From Photobacterium carnosum (GTDB taxonomy: Bacteria > Pseudomonadota > Gammaproteobacteria > Enterobacterales > Vibrionaceae), in NCBI RefSeq assembly GCF_002849605.1, contig NZ_NPIB01000014.1:53911-117910 (forward strand): a stretch of 64,000 nucleotides of DNA, written 5' to 3'. Shown here one piece after another: positions 43,992-54,025 of the stretch. Both the position numbers and the translations under genes were made by a program. The notes under the pieces are model-generated. The model was given only the letters and a program-made list of their open reading frames with translations, did no database searches and had not been told where the DNA came from. Positions within the stretch are counted from its first letter, which is position 1. Each line of letters starts with the position of its first letter.

Positions 43992-44339
43992 TTATTTTTT
44001 CTGTTTCCATGCACCACGACTGTTTTGATAAAAATGCCCTGATTGTGTTTTTTCGATGGCTTTATGATAAGCCCGTAATTTTATAATGTTAAGTGATAGT
44101 GAATGAGATTGGCTAATGGCTTGATATGTCTCTTTACGATGATTGTTGACGGAGATTATAAGATGATTAATCGTCGAATTATTATTGGGTTTAATCGCGG
44201 CAATTAAACCATTATTCGCCTCACCAACAAGCCCTTGCTGTTTAGCTTGTTGCAACGTAATCGCTAGCGCTGAAGATGAAAATAAAGAGAGTAGTAGCCA
44301 ACAGCTAAGAAGTCTTTTTTTTAGAATTATAGCTTTCAT
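43992..44339 (-). CDS. ydbL: YdbL-family DUF1318 periplasmic protein
   Basis: A signal peptide (SCWLLLSLFSSSALA) is followed by TLQQAKQQGLVGEANNGLIAAIKPNN, the DUF1318 signature. At 115 residues it has normal length. It lies last in the ydbH-ynbE-ydbL operon, which supports phospholipid traffic between inner and outer membrane through YdbH in enterobacteria. The tail ends GHFYQNSRGAWKQKK, typical of the family. Confidence 0.88.
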   Translation of the reverse strand: MKAIILKKRLLSCWLLLSLFSSSALAITLQQAKQQGLVGEANNGLIAAIKPNNNSTINHLIISVNNHRKETYQAISQSHSLSLNIIKLRAYHKAIEKTQSGHFYQNSRGAWKQKK

Positions 44340-44374
44340 ATGACGATGACCTTAATGCCGAGTAACTATAATGA

Positions 44375-44584
44375 TTAAAATACAGCTTTGTTATCAAATA
44401 ATTGTTCTATGTCTTTATCAACTTTTATTTTAATTTCATGCTCAATCTTAATATTAAGATTAATTTCAATCGGCTTGTCTGATGTGGCAACTTGTATTGT
44501 AGGTGTACATCCACCGAGTGACAGTATAGCAATGAAAAATATAATACTATAGAAACGTAATGGTGCTTTTTGCAACCTATTCAT
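44375..44584 (-). CDS. ynbE: YnbE-family lipoprotein
   Basis: The 69-residue protein has a lipobox (IAILSLGGC) and then TPTIQVATSDKPIEINLNIKIEHEIKIKVDK, the YnbE signature of repeated short strands. YnbE sits in the outer membrane, stacks on the end of the YdbH bridge by strand pairing and so completes the lipid conduit. It lies 17 bases downstream of ydbH and 35 bases before ydbL, in one operon. Confidence 0.9.
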   Translation of the reverse strand: MNRLQKAPLRFYSIIFFIAILSLGGCTPTIQVATSDKPIEINLNIKIEHEIKIKVDKDIEQLFDNKAVF

Positions 44585-44601
44585 ATTAATAACCTTAAAT
44601 G

Positions 44602-47600
44602 TTATTGATGGTTAAAATACTCACTAATTTTTTGTTCGACATTGGATGCATTGAGTATGTTTATTGTTTTAATGAGCTCAAGTACATTATCTTCAATGGT
44701 TACGTTTATATTTATTGGGCGGCCGTGCTGAAAATCAGGATTATACCCTTTGAAGTAAGATTGTGTATTTAACACGCCATCTTTAGCATAGTTAACTTTC
44801 ATGGCTAAGGTACGATAATGGTAATTTTTAAGTATTTCACTCACCATTAATGGACTCTGATGGCCTGCGGCTTTGATATTTTCATCAATCATTGAGCCCG
44901 CGATATAACGTAATATGCCACCTGGATAGCGAGAATGAAGCACGCCGTCATGGATTTCAATTTTTCCATCAATAATAGCAATGGGAATAGTGCCATCAAG
45001 GATCCCTGTAAATTCAATTCCATCATGATCAATCTGGTCGATTATTTTATCGATTTTAATACCAAAAATGGTCATTGGAATGAATGCTGATTTAGGTAAA
45101 TCCGTAAGGTTAATACTATGAGCACTTAAACTTCCCCCCAAGACGTAAGTGGCTATTCGATGTAATGTGTATTGATTGGTTTGGGTATTAGCATCAATAA
45201 TCAAACTTGGTTTGGTAAATGTTATTCCTGCTTTAAGTTGTTGTGCAAATAAGGCAATAGGGCTGAGGGTTTGAATGCCATCAGGCGAGAATGCGAGGTG
45301 AATATTACTGTCTAGCTGATTAACATCAATGCCATGATAATTTCCAGAAAGATGATCCGTAGAAATAGTAGTGGTTCCAGTTAATTGATTATTACTGTCA
45401 ATCATAAATGCGGCACTCATGGTAATACTACCGTCAGTAATATCAAACGGTAAAGGTAGCGTTGGAAAGTAATATTTTTTTAAGTGGCGAGTGTTTGTGA
45501 ACGTTATTGTATTGCGGTGTAATTTCACTCTAGTTTCTTTGGTCATTAAATCGGTATTAACATTCAGTTTTACAAAAACGTCATTGTGAAGGTTGGCGAG
45601 TGTGGCTTCAGCTTGTAGTTTATTCGCGGCTAAATAGAAATGACCATAAAGATTGGCTGAGGGAAATAGTTGTTTATAGTTACGTTGAACGTTATCTATT
45701 GCGATATTGATGTTACTTGATAATGTTAATGGTGTAGCCGGTGATTGCAAAGACGTGTTATTGAATAATATCTCATGGCGTAATAATAACTTACTGACGG
45801 CAATGTTTAGTTCTGCGCTATAGTCGGCCATTAGGGTTGTTTTTTTGGCTTGATGACGAGTAGATAATTGAGCACTTAATTGTGCTTGGGTATTTTTAGG
45901 TTGATAAACCATGACACTCAAACGATCTTTTTTCTTTTCAAAAATACCTATTAATTGGTTTAAGCTGAAATCAATATTTTTGATCTTATTATTCTCTAAG
46001 GTTGGAATACGTTGGAATAACAACTTTTTTGCTTGAAAATGGGTCTGTTGTAATTGGGCAATTAAATAATTATTAGCCCATATTGCTTTTACTTTTGAGC
46101 TAAAAAGAACGTTATCAATTTTACTGTCGTTTGTTGGTTGTACTGTATTAATTTTGGCATTGATATTAGCGTTAATATGACATTGAACATTAGGATATAA
46201 GCAATTGAGTTCATCAATAAAAAAACTAAATTCAGAATTCGTATTGGCATTTTTAAAACTAATTGTTTCGTCTTTATCACCTAGCGCCACTTGGAATAAT
46301 CTATTTTTATAACTGATATTGAAGTTTATTTTACCGTCACTGTTCATTTGAATTTTGGCAATATGTTTTAGATCATGATACTGATGAGTATTTTTATCTT
46401 TAGAATGAAAAAATGGGGCTTCAACGGTGTATTTATTAAGTTCAATAGTAAAAGATGGCGGTAATTCAATACCTATTCGATAATGTGCATCCACAATTTT
46501 ATTATTAATCACCATCGGGTTAGTTGTTTTTGATAAGTTATTTACCACTTGTTTAGCATAAAAGCGTAATGGTCCTTTTATTTGAGCATCAGGCATATCG
46601 TCAAGACCTAATCGATCGGTGAATTCTTTAGTATTTTTAAAGTTGGCATTGCAATTTAGATATTGTGGTAATGGTTGATGAAAAATTATTTTCACATCGC
46701 AATTAAGGTTATTGCCGTCACTACGAGTCATAATGGTGTGAGCACGGGCATTTGTTTTTGAAAGGTGATAGATATTCACATCAAGTTGATATGGATTAGG
46801 GGCTAATGCTTTTCCTTTTACAATAAAATGCGCCTTAGTTTTATTGTCCGTTGCAATATTTAACGTTTTAGCCTGTTGTTCTATTTTTTTTCTCGCTTTT
46901 TCAGTCGCGGTTTTATGGTGTGGCGTTGGGTTGTGATTAAGATCTTCCGATTGTGCTGTTATCGTATTTAGTGGCGTTTTTAAAATCACTTTAGCATCAA
47001 TTAATAAATCGCCATAAGTTAGTGCGTTTACTTTTAATTTCTTAATGGGTAAACGGGCAAGATTAGCAATAGCTTGTCCGAGGTGGATCCCTTTGCTATC
47101 GATGTCAGTACGATTAATAAATTCAGGTAAATATTTGGGTTGTTCTAGTTTTACAGTGTTAGCCATTAATTTCATGGTTGGTAAACTGCGGTTAAGATCA
47201 AACGTTAATGATAATTTGGTAATAACTTGTTCTGGTAAGGTGTTATTAAGGGTTTCCCATTGAGGATGAAGTGATGCAATCGTGACAGATACTGGCGTTT
47301 TATTGTCTTGCCAAGCAATAGAAAATTGACTATCAATAAACCGTATTGGGTAATGTGGCGAGGGTTGATCTTGTGGGAAAAAGAAGTTTAATTTACCTTT
47401 ATTTGAATGACCAGAGATCACTAAATGGGGGGTGTTGGTAATGGTAACATCAACCTGTTCTATAATTTGTGTTGCCGCAGATTCTTTACCGTCACTGTGC
47501 GCTGCAGATGCTGTCACTTTTCGCGCTCGAGCATTAATGGTTAATGGTGATGTGAAATCAACAAACCTAAACGTTGCATCAAAAAAGTGAATGTAGCGTA

Positions 47601-47967
47601 AATAAATATTTTGTTTTTCTAACATCGCTGTTGTTGTTGAAGGCAGTTCTATTTCATATTTCTTCGCAAATAGGCGATAACTTCCGCTATCAAGAAGGTT
47701 TTTAGGATCAATTTGGTGTTGCAAAGAGAGCTGATGGAAAGTGACGTGGTAATTAAATAAACGTAATGAAATTTGTTTTGCTTGTATACCATTGTCATAA
47801 CGTAGTCCCTTAACCTCAGTTACCGTTACACCATGAATGTTAAGCCATATTAAACCTATTATGGGTATTAGAAGTACGATCCCCAATAACGATAAACCCA
47901 CTTTTTGTACTCTTACGCAACCACGACGTTTTAGCCTTTGCTGGTGGTGACGGTAACGACTCGACAT
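44602..47967 (-). CDS. ydbH: YdbH-family intermembrane lipid transport protein
   Basis: The 1121-residue protein has a basic N-terminus and one membrane anchor (VGLSLLGIVLLIPIIGLIWL near residues 24-43). A very long beta-rich periplasmic chain follows, made of repeated strands, and the conserved C-terminal part reads IEIHDGVLHSRYPGGILRYIAGS, the AsmA-like DUF3971/YdbH domain. Such proteins form grooves that carry phospholipids across the periplasm, redundantly with TamB and YhdP. Length is slightly above the E. coli protein. It is the first gene of the ydbH-ynbE-ydbL operon. Confidence 0.9.
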   Translation of the reverse strand: MSSRYRHHQQRLKRRGCVRVQKVGLSLLGIVLLIPIIGLIWLNIHGVTVTEVKGLRYDNGIQAKQISLRLFNYHVTFHQLSLQHQIDPKNLLDSGSYRLFAKKYEIELPSTTTAMLEKQNIYLRYIHFFDATFRFVDFTSPLTINARARKVTASAAHSDGKESAATQIIEQVDVTITNTPHLVISGHSNKGKLNFFFPQDQPSPHYPIRFIDSQFSIAWQDNKTPVSVTIASLHPQWETLNNTLPEQVITKLSLTFDLNRSLPTMKLMANTVKLEQPKYLPEFINRTDIDSKGIHLGQAIANLARLPIKKLKVNALTYGDLLIDAKVILKTPLNTITAQSEDLNHNPTPHHKTATEKARKKIEQQAKTLNIATDNKTKAHFIVKGKALAPNPYQLDVNIYHLSKTNARAHTIMTRSDGNNLNCDVKIIFHQPLPQYLNCNANFKNTKEFTDRLGLDDMPDAQIKGPLRFYAKQVVNNLSKTTNPMVINNKIVDAHYRIGIELPPSFTIELNKYTVEAPFFHSKDKNTHQYHDLKHIAKIQMNSDGKINFNISYKNRLFQVALGDKDETISFKNANTNSEFSFFIDELNCLYPNVQCHINANINAKINTVQPTNDSKIDNVLFSSKVKAIWANNYLIAQLQQTHFQAKKLLFQRIPTLENNKIKNIDFSLNQLIGIFEKKKDRLSVMVYQPKNTQAQLSAQLSTRHQAKKTTLMADYSAELNIAVSKLLLRHEILFNNTSLQSPATPLTLSSNINIAIDNVQRNYKQLFPSANLYGHFYLAANKLQAEATLANLHNDVFVKLNVNTDLMTKETRVKLHRNTITFTNTRHLKKYYFPTLPLPFDITDGSITMSAAFMIDSNNQLTGTTTISTDHLSGNYHGIDVNQLDSNIHLAFSPDGIQTLSPIALFAQQLKAGITFTKPSLIIDANTQTNQYTLHRIATYVLGGSLSAHSINLTDLPKSAFIPMTIFGIKIDKIIDQIDHDGIEFTGILDGTIPIAIIDGKIEIHDGVLHSRYPGGILRYIAGSMIDENIKAAGHQSPLMVSEILKNYHYRTLAMKVNYAKDGVLNTQSYFKGYNPDFQHGRPININVTIEDNVLELIKTINILNASNVEQKISEYFNHQ

Positions 47968-48221
47968 TGTTCGGGGGTGATTTCACAACGATAGTTTACC
48001 TATTGATAACAGAATAAATTAATAGCAGTAATAAACCATTCATTTAAATGATAGACACTGGCCTCATCTTTAAACATATACCAGATTCTATTATTAGAGG
48101 ATTGTAAGTATAAATAATTCCCTACAATCACATCTTAAAATGACTAAGTACGCATATCGTTGCAAAATTTACGGGGTTACATCTTTAAGATTGAATATAT
48201 ATGCATTTTAATTGTTTGCGT

Positions 48222-48245
48222 TAAATATCTAAATATCTAAATATC
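48222..48245. repeat. 8-bp tandem repeat covering a stop codon
   Basis: TAAATATC occurs three times in tandem, then TAAATAAT. The stop codon of the leftward DUF4344 gene (48239-48237) lies inside, so a change in copy number would alter that protein's last residues. Confidence 0.85.
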
Positions 48246-49094
48246 TAAATAATAGAGCCAGCCTTGATGTGTGGTTGAGTAAATATCATTACATTGGCGT
48301 TGTTGCTGTTGTACTAAAGGCAATGCGTCAAGCAAGGGTTGGTAGCGAGTGGGATCACTACCGTACACCAGACACAAAATATGCTGATAACGTTGTTGGC
48401 TAAGGCTATGCTGTTGAATAAAAAGATTATTACTTAAAGGGGTATCATTGATAGCATGAATACTAAATAGTTGATTACTGTTAATTGCAATCTCATCTCC
48501 TCGATCGATATCATTCAATAGCAATATAGTCACGAAGTTATCAACCATGGTTTCATTATTACCGAGTATGGGAATCGCACGATCAAGAATATAGGCATGT
48601 CCGATCTCGTGCAGTAACGTCAATAATAGCGCGTCGGTTGTTGCTTGATAACGTTGTTGTTGGGTAGTGTAAGGGGTTGTTTTAGCCACATGCTGTAATA
48701 GCTGAGTAATATATTGGTAAGGGATCTGGATTTCGTTTTGAGTTGAATCAAAATTAGGACCTTTAGTACTTCCAAAAACGATATCTAAGCTGGGGGCGAA
48801 AACATAGCGAGTTTGGCTTAGTTGCCTCACTGTGGTGAGAATAGATGAATGTTGAACAATGTCTTTTGCTTGTTGCTGCTGCGCATTAGCGGGCGTAAGA
48901 AAGACAAAATTTACGGTAGGGACGGGATCTAAGGCTAAACCATAACTTCCTCCTGTAGGTTGTTCTGTGCCCGCATAACTAAAACAAGAGATTGTGAGCC
49001 AAAGGATGCTATATATAAGTCTTCTTATCGATAATGATATACGTGAAGGGTTTGCATCAGTAGATCGATTGAAAGTGAGATAATATCTATGCAC
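48237..49094 (-). CDS. DUF4344 putative metallopeptidase, secreted
   Basis: An N-terminal hydrophobic segment (LIYSILWLTISCFSYA) acts as a signal peptide; ATG 49094 may be upstream of the true start. The 285-residue chain has a zincin motif LLHEIGHAYIL with the HEIGH zinc ligands and a downstream NNETMVDNFVTILLL helix that supplies the third ligand. IVFGSTKGPNFDSTQNEIQIPYQYI matches DUF4344. The role is probably periplasmic proteolysis; the substrate is unknown. The C-terminus is encoded within an 8-bp tandem repeat. Confidence 0.8.
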   Translation of the reverse strand: MHRYYLTFNRSTDANPSRISLSIRRLIYSILWLTISCFSYAGTEQPTGGSYGLALDPVPTVNFVFLTPANAQQQQAKDIVQHSSILTTVRQLSQTRYVFAPSLDIVFGSTKGPNFDSTQNEIQIPYQYITQLLQHVAKTTPYTTQQQRYQATTDALLLTLLHEIGHAYILDRAIPILGNNETMVDNFVTILLLNDIDRGDEIAINSNQLFSIHAINDTPLSNNLFIQQHSLSQQRYQHILCLVYGSDPTRYQPLLDALPLVQQQQRQCNDIYSTTHQGWLYYLDI

Positions 49095-49235
49095 GTTGCC
49101 ACCTCATTACTGCTATAGCTGTATCATAAATGATAATTATAGCGGATGAGACAATATCTAACGCTATAAAAGCATTAAAGTGCCTTATTTATGACCATTA
49201 ATGGTTCACTGCATATTGTTTTATATTGTTTGGGG

Positions 49236-51905
49236 TTAGTTTAACAATAACTGCATATCTACTACACCATCAGCTAATTGTACATCAATCTCAAACCCCA
49301 TTTTTTGCGCTAGAGTGATCATGCCACGGTTGGTTGGCATGGTCATTCCTGTTAGGGTATGAAGCCCGCGCTGTTTGGCGTAATCAATTAGCTTTACCAT
49401 TAAAATTCGACCTAAACCTACCCCTTTAAAATCGGATCGAATGAGAATCGCAAATTCAGCGTCTTTATTGTTTGCATCTGATAATGCACGAGCAACACCG
49501 ATAATCATCTCATCATAAACGGCAACAAAAGCCATTTCACGGTCGTAATCGATTTGGGTGAATTTGGCTAAGGCCTCATGATTTAACTCGCCAATTTCAG
49601 AGAAAAAACGTTTATAAAGATCCTCTTCTGATACTTGGCTAATAAAGGCTTTATGGGTTGGTTCATCTTCAGGAAGAATAGGACGAAGCAATATCTGTTT
49701 ACCGTCTTTTAGCTGGCACTGTTGTTCATATTCTTTAGGGTAAGGACGAATCGCTAATCGTTGCTGAATATCACCGTTAAACGCAGCAATATCCATCGAA
49801 GCATCAATAACCGTTAATTCATCACCTGATATCAGTAAGGGGTGAATATCTAAGGCACTAATGTCTGGGCAATCAATGATCATTTGTGAAATAGTCACTA
49901 ATAATCGGCATAACGCTGGAATAGATATTTGCTCTAAACTGCTGCGTTGTTTGATTTTGTTACGCTTTAACGCATTGATCACCATATAACGGGCAAGAGC
50001 CATGTTTAACGGTGGTAACGCAACGACGGCATCACGTTCAATATTCCAATCAATGGTTTCTTCGCCAAGCATGATCACTGGCCCAAAGACAGGATCGTTA
50101 TGGACACCGATCCGTAATTCTTGTGCGCCAGATCGATTCGCCATACGTTGGATTAATAATCCGTCAATACGGGCACTGGGATAATGCAGTGCAACACGAG
50201 ACAAAATAGCATCAGCGGCATTGGCTACTTCATTGGTATCGCGAAGGTATAACACCACGCCATGGATATCCGATTTATGACGAATATCTGGGGAGCGTAA
50301 TTTAACCGCGACAGGATACCCAATTTGTTCTGCAATATAGACTGCTTCAGCGGCATCAGAGGCTATCCACGTTGGAAGAGTAGTAAAACCATAGCTTTCA
50401 AGTAACGGACGTATCTCATGAGTCTCAAGATGATAAATATTTTGTTGCAGTAAACGTTGTATTTCATGGCGCACATAGTGAGGATCTGCGGTAATTTCAC
50501 CAATTGACACTGGCGTTTCCATTAATTGACGTTGGTTACGACGGTATTCGACTAAATGCATGAAAGCTGAGATCGCACTTTCTGGTGTACGATAAGTCGG
50601 TAAACGCGCTTGAGTAAAAAGAGTACGAGCGTTAACGGCGTCATTTTCACCCGACCAATTAGTTAATATATTAAAACGTTGACTGCGAGAATGCTGGTGG
50701 AGGGTATCAATAACTATCTTCGCGGTGTGAGTACTATTAGCAATAGCTGAAGGACTATGCATGATAAGTAGCGCATCAAAATCATCACTATCAAGTAGAA
50801 TATTAATGACTTGTTGGTAACGCGTAGTGTTTGCATCACCCATAATATCTATTGGATTAGTGTGTGACCAATAGGCGGGTAAGACATGAGATAACTTTGC
50901 TACTGTTTCTGTACTTAATTGTGCTAATTTTCCACTACGATCAGATAGCGCATCGACTGCCATAACGGCAGGACCTGCACCATTAGTGACAATAGCCAAT
51001 CGTTCACCACGTAATGGTACAGAATGAGCTAGTGTTTCAACCGCTGCAAATAAATCATGGGTTGTATGAACGCGTAACATACCAGAACGACGAATGGCTG
51101 CATCATAAACCTCGTCCACACTGATTTCATCATTAGAATGCAATAATGCCGCCGATTGTCCCATGTTTGTTCTACCACTTTTTAATACTAATATACGACA
51201 GTTACGCGCAGCGGCACGGGCTGCTGAAATAAACTGTCTAGCATCTTTGATATTGTCAATGTAGAGCAATATAGCGTCTGTTTTTGTATCTTGGCTTAAA
51301 ATATCAAGCAGCTCGGCAAAATTAATGTCACAAGCATCACCCAAAGAAATAAACGTAGAGAAGCCTATTTCCTTATTCTGCGCCCAATCAAGAATTGTGG
51401 TACAGACTGCGGCTGATTGTGAAATAAACGCGATATTACCTTTATTGGCAGGGATAGGAGACACCGACGCATTAAGGTTAAGCCAAGGTAAAATAATGCC
51501 AAGGCTATTGGGGCCAATAATTCGTATATTATAACGTTGAGCATTGATAAGCATTTGTTGCTGGTGGTTAATAGTGTCTTTATGGTTAGCTGTAGGAGTC
51601 ATACCGGCGGCGATAACAATGACAGCTTTAACACCTTTGTGCCCAAGTTGATTAATAATATCGGGAGTAAGATCTGCACGGGTGCAAATAATTGCTATAT
51701 CAGGGATTATAGGCATCGTATCAATACTGCGGTAAGCCAGAATCCCTGCGACAGCGGTATACTTTGGTGTAACGGGAATAATAGGGCCGTTAAAGCATCC
51801 TGATAACAGATTACTGACAACTATATAGCCGATACGGTGTGGATTGTTCGATGCCCCAATCACTGCGATACTGGTTGGTTTTAAAAAAGCGGTAATATTA
51901 CTCAT
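49236..51905 (-). CDS. patZ: PatZ-like protein lysine acetyltransferase (acyl-CoA synthetase/GNAT fusion)
   Basis: The 889-residue protein joins an NDP-forming acyl-CoA synthetase-like part (residues 1-700: CoA-binding VIGASNNPHRIGYIV, VIGPNSLGIILP, ATP-grasp AEQIGYPVAVKLRSPDIRHKSDIHGV) to a C-terminal GNAT acetyltransferase (QVSEEDLYKRFFSEIG and RSDFKGVGLGRILMVKLIDYAKQRG). The architecture and size equal E. coli PatZ, which acetylates and silences acetyl-CoA synthetase and other enzymes. The synthetase histidine is replaced by asparagine in IGPNSLG (a residue that is usually changed in PatZ), so ligase activity is unlikely. It is monocistronic. Confidence 0.9.
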   Translation of the reverse strand: MSNITAFLKPTSIAVIGASNNPHRIGYIVVSNLLSGCFNGPIIPVTPKYTAVAGILAYRSIDTMPIIPDIAIICTRADLTPDIINQLGHKGVKAVIVIAAGMTPTANHKDTINHQQQMLINAQRYNIRIIGPNSLGIILPWLNLNASVSPIPANKGNIAFISQSAAVCTTILDWAQNKEIGFSTFISLGDACDINFAELLDILSQDTKTDAILLYIDNIKDARQFISAARAAARNCRILVLKSGRTNMGQSAALLHSNDEISVDEVYDAAIRRSGMLRVHTTHDLFAAVETLAHSVPLRGERLAIVTNGAGPAVMAVDALSDRSGKLAQLSTETVAKLSHVLPAYWSHTNPIDIMGDANTTRYQQVINILLDSDDFDALLIMHSPSAIANSTHTAKIVIDTLHQHSRSQRFNILTNWSGENDAVNARTLFTQARLPTYRTPESAISAFMHLVEYRRNQRQLMETPVSIGEITADPHYVRHEIQRLLQQNIYHLETHEIRPLLESYGFTTLPTWIASDAAEAVYIAEQIGYPVAVKLRSPDIRHKSDIHGVVLYLRDTNEVANAADAILSRVALHYPSARIDGLLIQRMANRSGAQELRIGVHNDPVFGPVIMLGEETIDWNIERDAVVALPPLNMALARYMVINALKRNKIKQRSSLEQISIPALCRLLVTISQMIIDCPDISALDIHPLLISGDELTVIDASMDIAAFNGDIQQRLAIRPYPKEYEQQCQLKDGKQILLRPILPEDEPTHKAFISQVSEEDLYKRFFSEIGELNHEALAKFTQIDYDREMAFVAVYDEMIIGVARALSDANNKDAEFAILIRSDFKGVGLGRILMVKLIDYAKQRGLHTLTGMTMPTNRGMITLAQKMGFEIDVQLADGVVDMQLLLN

Positions 51906-52268
51906 AAGATAGTCATCTCTATATCGACAATCTTGATACTTTATCTCTAAATATGGCAGAGCTGCTTTTTTTATCGTTATAATGTGATCTGAAAAAAGAG
52001 GATGATTTATTTATTTTATGGTGTAGAACGGATATCTTAATGAATAGTGTTTGTTTTGTATTAGGCCTAATAATTCACAATAAATATAATCTATATTAGT
52101 ATTGTTTTTTTGCGGTATTCAGTGCTTATTTATACTGATATAGGTAATGTAAAATACTTAAAAATTATATATTAAGCTTACTTAGAATAGGTTTGAATTA
52201 GTTGCAAATTCCACTATAGATTAATTATATTTTCGATTATTCTTTATAGAAATCATATAGAGAGTAAG
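51906..52268. other. Gene-free AT-rich stretch
   Basis: Divergent region between the patZ-like and EAL-GGDEF genes. No repeats, RNA gene or recognisable operator seen. Confidence 0.4.
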
Positions 52269-53966
52269 ATGATGCGATTAAATTTCCACTTTAACTTTCA
52301 GCCTCGTTATTATAATGGTGAGATATCGTCTTACGAAGTACTACTTAGAAAATATCAACCTAAAATTAAACACTATGTTGAAAGTGTTGAAGATCATGTT
52401 GCGTTTGATTTAGCTATCATTGAGTCGCTTATTAAGCAACGCGCATTATTGCCAAATGCGGGAAAAATACAACTATCGATTAATATCTCTATAGTAAGCC
52501 TATTAAATGAGAAATTTGTTGAAACATGTGAAAAAACATTTGAACATAACAAAAATATCATTTTAGAGCTTACTCGACATGATATGACCCGCGATTTTAC
52601 ACGTATTCAAACAGCGATTAACCGACTAAAAACACAGGGCATTAAATTTTCATTAGATGATTATGGTAAAGGTTATGCTAATAGTGAATTATTTCTGCAC
52701 CTTGATGTCGATTATATAAAATTAGATCGAAAGATAATTAAGAATATTAGTCACAATTATGTTGCTTATTCATTAGTTAAAACAATCTATGAAAAAATCA
52801 CCAAAGTATTTGGGAAGCATATCATTATTGATGGCGTAGAAACATTTGAGCAATTTAATTTACTTAAACAATTTGGTGATATGACTTATCAAGGATTTTA
52901 CTTCTCTAAACTTCTTGGTATTGAAGATGTTAAACCGACGAAACCGAATGTGAATATTTATAAAAATGAGACTCAATCATTTTGTGATTTACTCGATCAA
53001 GCTATTTATGAGATGAATCGAGCTCAGAACTATCAAGATATTAAGCGTGCAATTCAGGAATTGATTAAAATAGATCGCTATAATATTCTTGGTATTAGTT
53101 ATAATTTTTTAAATGTTTATAATGAACAACGTAGAATTAATGAAAATTATAATGAATTACTTGAGCGTAAGAGTAGTCAACATTTATTATTATTCTCTTC
53201 ATTAATCAAGACTAGTAACGCCCTTGTTATTATTCGTAATCGTGAAGGGAAGGCTATTTATAATAATGAACCGCTTATTAATTATTTAGGTATTGACCTT
53301 GTTAATTATAGTGCTGCGCAAGCCTGTGAGCGATTTCCTGATTATCAAACATGTATTGATTTAGATAAAGAATTACTCAATAGTGATACGTGTTTTCTCG
53401 TATCGAATGAAACGGTAGGCACTGAAAAGGGAAGGCGATTTTTTCATACTTTCCGACAAAAGATAATACATTTTAATCAATCGTTTATTATTTGTAGTAT
53501 CTATGACGCTAACGATAGCATTAATATTGATATCTTAACCGGGTGTTATCAAAAAAGTTATTTAGAATCGACGTATGCTAAAGCCTATCAAACATTAGTC
53601 TTTATTGATTTAGATGGTTTTAAATTAATTAACGATATCTATGGGCATAATAAAGGTGATGAGGTTTTACGTGATTTTGCACAAACCGTTAAAAGTATGC
53701 TGCGAGATCGTGATGCTATAATACGATTTGGTGGCGATGAGTTTGTATTATTACTGGAGGGCTCTCCATGTCGTGGCGTACAGCAACGGATAGAAGTTAT
53801 TCGCTGTAATATTGAAGCATACTTTTTAGCAAAACAACTGCATGTTAGCTTTTCTTATGGAATTGTTGAGGTAGGCGGTAATATAGTGAGTGCTATTAAT
53901 CAAGCAGATGCAGCAATGTATAAACAAAAACACTTACGAAAACAAAAACATTTAGCTAAACAATAA
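52269..53966 (+). CDS. EAL-PAS-GGDEF protein: degenerate EAL, intact diguanylate cyclase
   Basis: The order is unusual, with EAL first. Residues 1-230 form an EAL fold whose key motif reads EVLLR near residue 23 in place of E(A/V)L(L/V)R with downstream losses: LELTRHD for ELTE, DDYGKGYAN for DDFGTGYSS. Residues 330-420 look PAS-like. Residues 430-565 form a GGDEF domain with an intact RFGGDEF near residue 488 and DGFKLINDIYGHNKGDEVL, so cyclase activity is likely while phosphodiesterase activity is probably lost. The protein has no membrane helix and probably senses a cytoplasmic signal. It is monocistronic, with a strong terminator. Confidence 0.87.
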   Translation: MMRLNFHFNFQPRYYNGEISSYEVLLRKYQPKIKHYVESVEDHVAFDLAIIESLIKQRALLPNAGKIQLSINISIVSLLNEKFVETCEKTFEHNKNIILELTRHDMTRDFTRIQTAINRLKTQGIKFSLDDYGKGYANSELFLHLDVDYIKLDRKIIKNISHNYVAYSLVKTIYEKITKVFGKHIIIDGVETFEQFNLLKQFGDMTYQGFYFSKLLGIEDVKPTKPNVNIYKNETQSFCDLLDQAIYEMNRAQNYQDIKRAIQELIKIDRYNILGISYNFLNVYNEQRRINENYNELLERKSSQHLLLFSSLIKTSNALVIIRNREGKAIYNNEPLINYLGIDLVNYSAAQACERFPDYQTCIDLDKELLNSDTCFLVSNETVGTEKGRRFFHTFRQKIIHFNQSFIICSIYDANDSINIDILTGCYQKSYLESTYAKAYQTLVFIDLDGFKLINDIYGHNKGDEVLRDFAQTVKSMLRDRDAIIRFGGDEFVLLLEGSPCRGVQQRIEVIRCNIEAYFLAKQLHVSFSYGIVEVGGNIVSAINQADAAMYKQKHLRKQKHLAKQ

Positions 53967-53993
53967 AAAAGAGATCATTTGATCTCTTTTTTT
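53965..53993. terminator. Bidirectional terminator
   Basis: AAAAAAGAGATC (53965-53976), 4-base loop, GATCTCTTTTTTT (53981-53993), between convergent genes. Confidence 0.93.
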
Positions 53994-54025
53994 GCTGCTG
54001 GTGGCTAAAGAGCACAATAAGCAGA

